Source: Tolypothrix sp. FACHB-123
GTDB taxonomy: Bacteria > Cyanobacteriota > Cyanobacteriia > Cyanobacteriales > Nostocaceae
NCBI RefSeq assembly: GCF_014697075.1
Contig: NZ_JACJRE010000016.1
Location: 62,001-126,000, forward strand
Length of the DNA stretch: 64,000 nt
Direction of reading: 5' to 3'
Under the pieces are notes generated by a model, which was given only the letters and a program-made list of their open reading frames with translations, was not told the origin of the DNA and made no database searches. Shown here one piece after another: positions 63,539 to 64,000 of the stretch. Every line of letters begins with the position of its first letter. The stretch's first letter is position 1. A program made the position numbers and the translations under genes.

Positions 63539-64000
63539 ATGACCTTAAGAAATAGTGATTTTGACAACTTAACTAGGCTAAAAGTAAGCAATATGCAATC
63601 AGCAATAGTAAGTAATCGATTGTTTCTAGGAATAGTTGCCTTTAGTGTGAGTTTTGGTCTTAGTCTTGTCCCCAACTGGGATTATACTAGAGCCTTTGTT
63701 ACAGGCATTATTACTTTAATTGCTACATATTCAGCCGTATTTTGTGTGGATAGACGACGCAAAAACTATGAAATGTTTGTTTTAGGTTCTTTGCGTAAAC
63801 GAATTAAAGAACTTGAAGGATTGAAGTCGCGCATTGCTAGAGAAATTAGCCAAATTGAAGAGCATCGCATCGTATTATATAACGATTTTCAACAAATCCA
63901 AAATAAAGTAGCAGAATGCCGTAATCAAAGGGATAGCATTCACAGAGAACTCAGCACATTTGCTGGGCAAAAAAAGCAGTTAGAAAATGAAATTAACGCT
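63539..64000 (+). CDS. Membrane-anchored coiled-coil protein (3' end cut)
   Basis: An open frame running off the window, at least 154 codons. From the ATG at 63539 (MTLRNSDFDNLTRL) or the ATG at 63593 (MQSAIVSNRLF) it has two hydrophobic helices (about residues 28-45 and 53-70 of the longer form), a basic DRRRKNYE boundary, then a long heptad-patterned helix rich in Glu, Gln, Arg and Lys. This suggests a membrane-tethered coiled coil, possibly of the kind with a C-terminal domain beyond the window. GAGGG is near the upstream ATG but only three bases away. Family not recognised. Confidence 0.7.
   Translation, partial: MTLRNSDFDNLTRLKVSNMQSAIVSNRLFLGIVAFSVSFGLSLVPNWDYTRAFVTGIITLIATYSAVFCVDRRRKNYEMFVLGSLRKRIKELEGLKSRIAREISQIEEHRIVLYNDFQQIQNKVAECRNQRDSIHRELSTFAGQKKQLENEINA

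Noticed and set aside
63487-63675. 62-codon minus-strand frame near the right end
   Set aside because: Lies opposite the start of the plus-strand coiled-coil gene, which has better coding character.

Overview
The window is chromosomal DNA of a filamentous, probably heterocyst-forming cyanobacterium (Nostocales: Nostoc, Calothrix or Tolypothrix-like). Evidence: petN of the cytochrome b6f complex, a carboxysome shell (CcmK-type) protein, phylloquinone (men) genes, Ycf46 and LabA-type proteins, frequent HIP1 octamers (GCGATCGC), and dozens of 7-bp tandem repeats (STRR type, e.g. TGCCCAA, TTGACTG, TTTTAGA) in the spacers. No rRNA, tRNA, CRISPR array, prophage or intact IS was seen. The window looks like core chromosome crowded with small repeats.

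Layout. 1-5 kb: an atypical SDR, then a minus-strand group (YjbQ, aminotransferase, CcmK-like BMC protein, DEDDh exonuclease, small membrane protein). 5.2-9.3 kb: petN with a tiny companion ORF, a 1047-aa four-GAF histidine kinase whose first GAF carries DXCF-cyanobacteriochrome cysteines, and a decayed gene. 9.4-12.4 kb: three-gene proton-translocating transhydrogenase operon (pntA, pntA2, pntB). 13-20 kb: DUF2808 protein, then the conserved rpmH-rnpA-PH-yidC-jag-DUF177-ycf46-SH3 block. 20-25.8 kb: cell-envelope genes (five-repeat peptidoglycan-binding/SPOR protein, S13 DD-peptidase, LptC-like protein) and a LabA/NYN protein. 26-32 kb: metG, a PlsC-like acyltransferase, a hydrolase resembling the N-terminal half of plant phytyl ester synthases, a 63-bp tandem repeat and an EcsC-like protein. 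32-39 kb: pepA, then plsX-fabH-fabD-plsC (fatty acid initiation and phosphatidate synthesis), an AI-2E family permease and DUF2288. 39.6-45.5 kb: phylloquinone genes menF (minus), menA-menC-menE (plus) and a DHNA-CoA thioesterase (minus). 45.6-48.1 kb: a HopA1-family protein paired with an APH-fold phosphotransferase. 49-61.3 kb: a signalling island with a REC-wHTH-Hpt-REC-REC-GGDEF-like regulator, a 2111-aa kinase with about ten PAS and two GAF domains, a REC-PAS-kinase and a lone receiver. 61.7-64 kb: TMEM14-like protein, DUF815 ATPase and a membrane/coiled-coil gene running off the end.

Most notable: (i) the HopA1 + APH-kinase pair, the same two families used for Ser/Thr phosphorylation and phosphate elimination in thioviridamide-type and class V lanthipeptide pathways, here without an obvious precursor peptide; (ii) repeats that have entered genes in frame (menC, menE, an aminotransferase, and the thioesterase tail); (iii) a 104-bp MITE-like element with terminal inverted repeats and a GTAG duplication inserted at the edge of a palindromic repeat whose empty form occurs elsewhere in the window; (iv) a soluble kinase with a probable blue/green-type photosensory GAF. 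Where an upstream in-frame TTG or ATG gave a longer reading frame I chose the start best supported by family alignment or ribosome binding site and say so.
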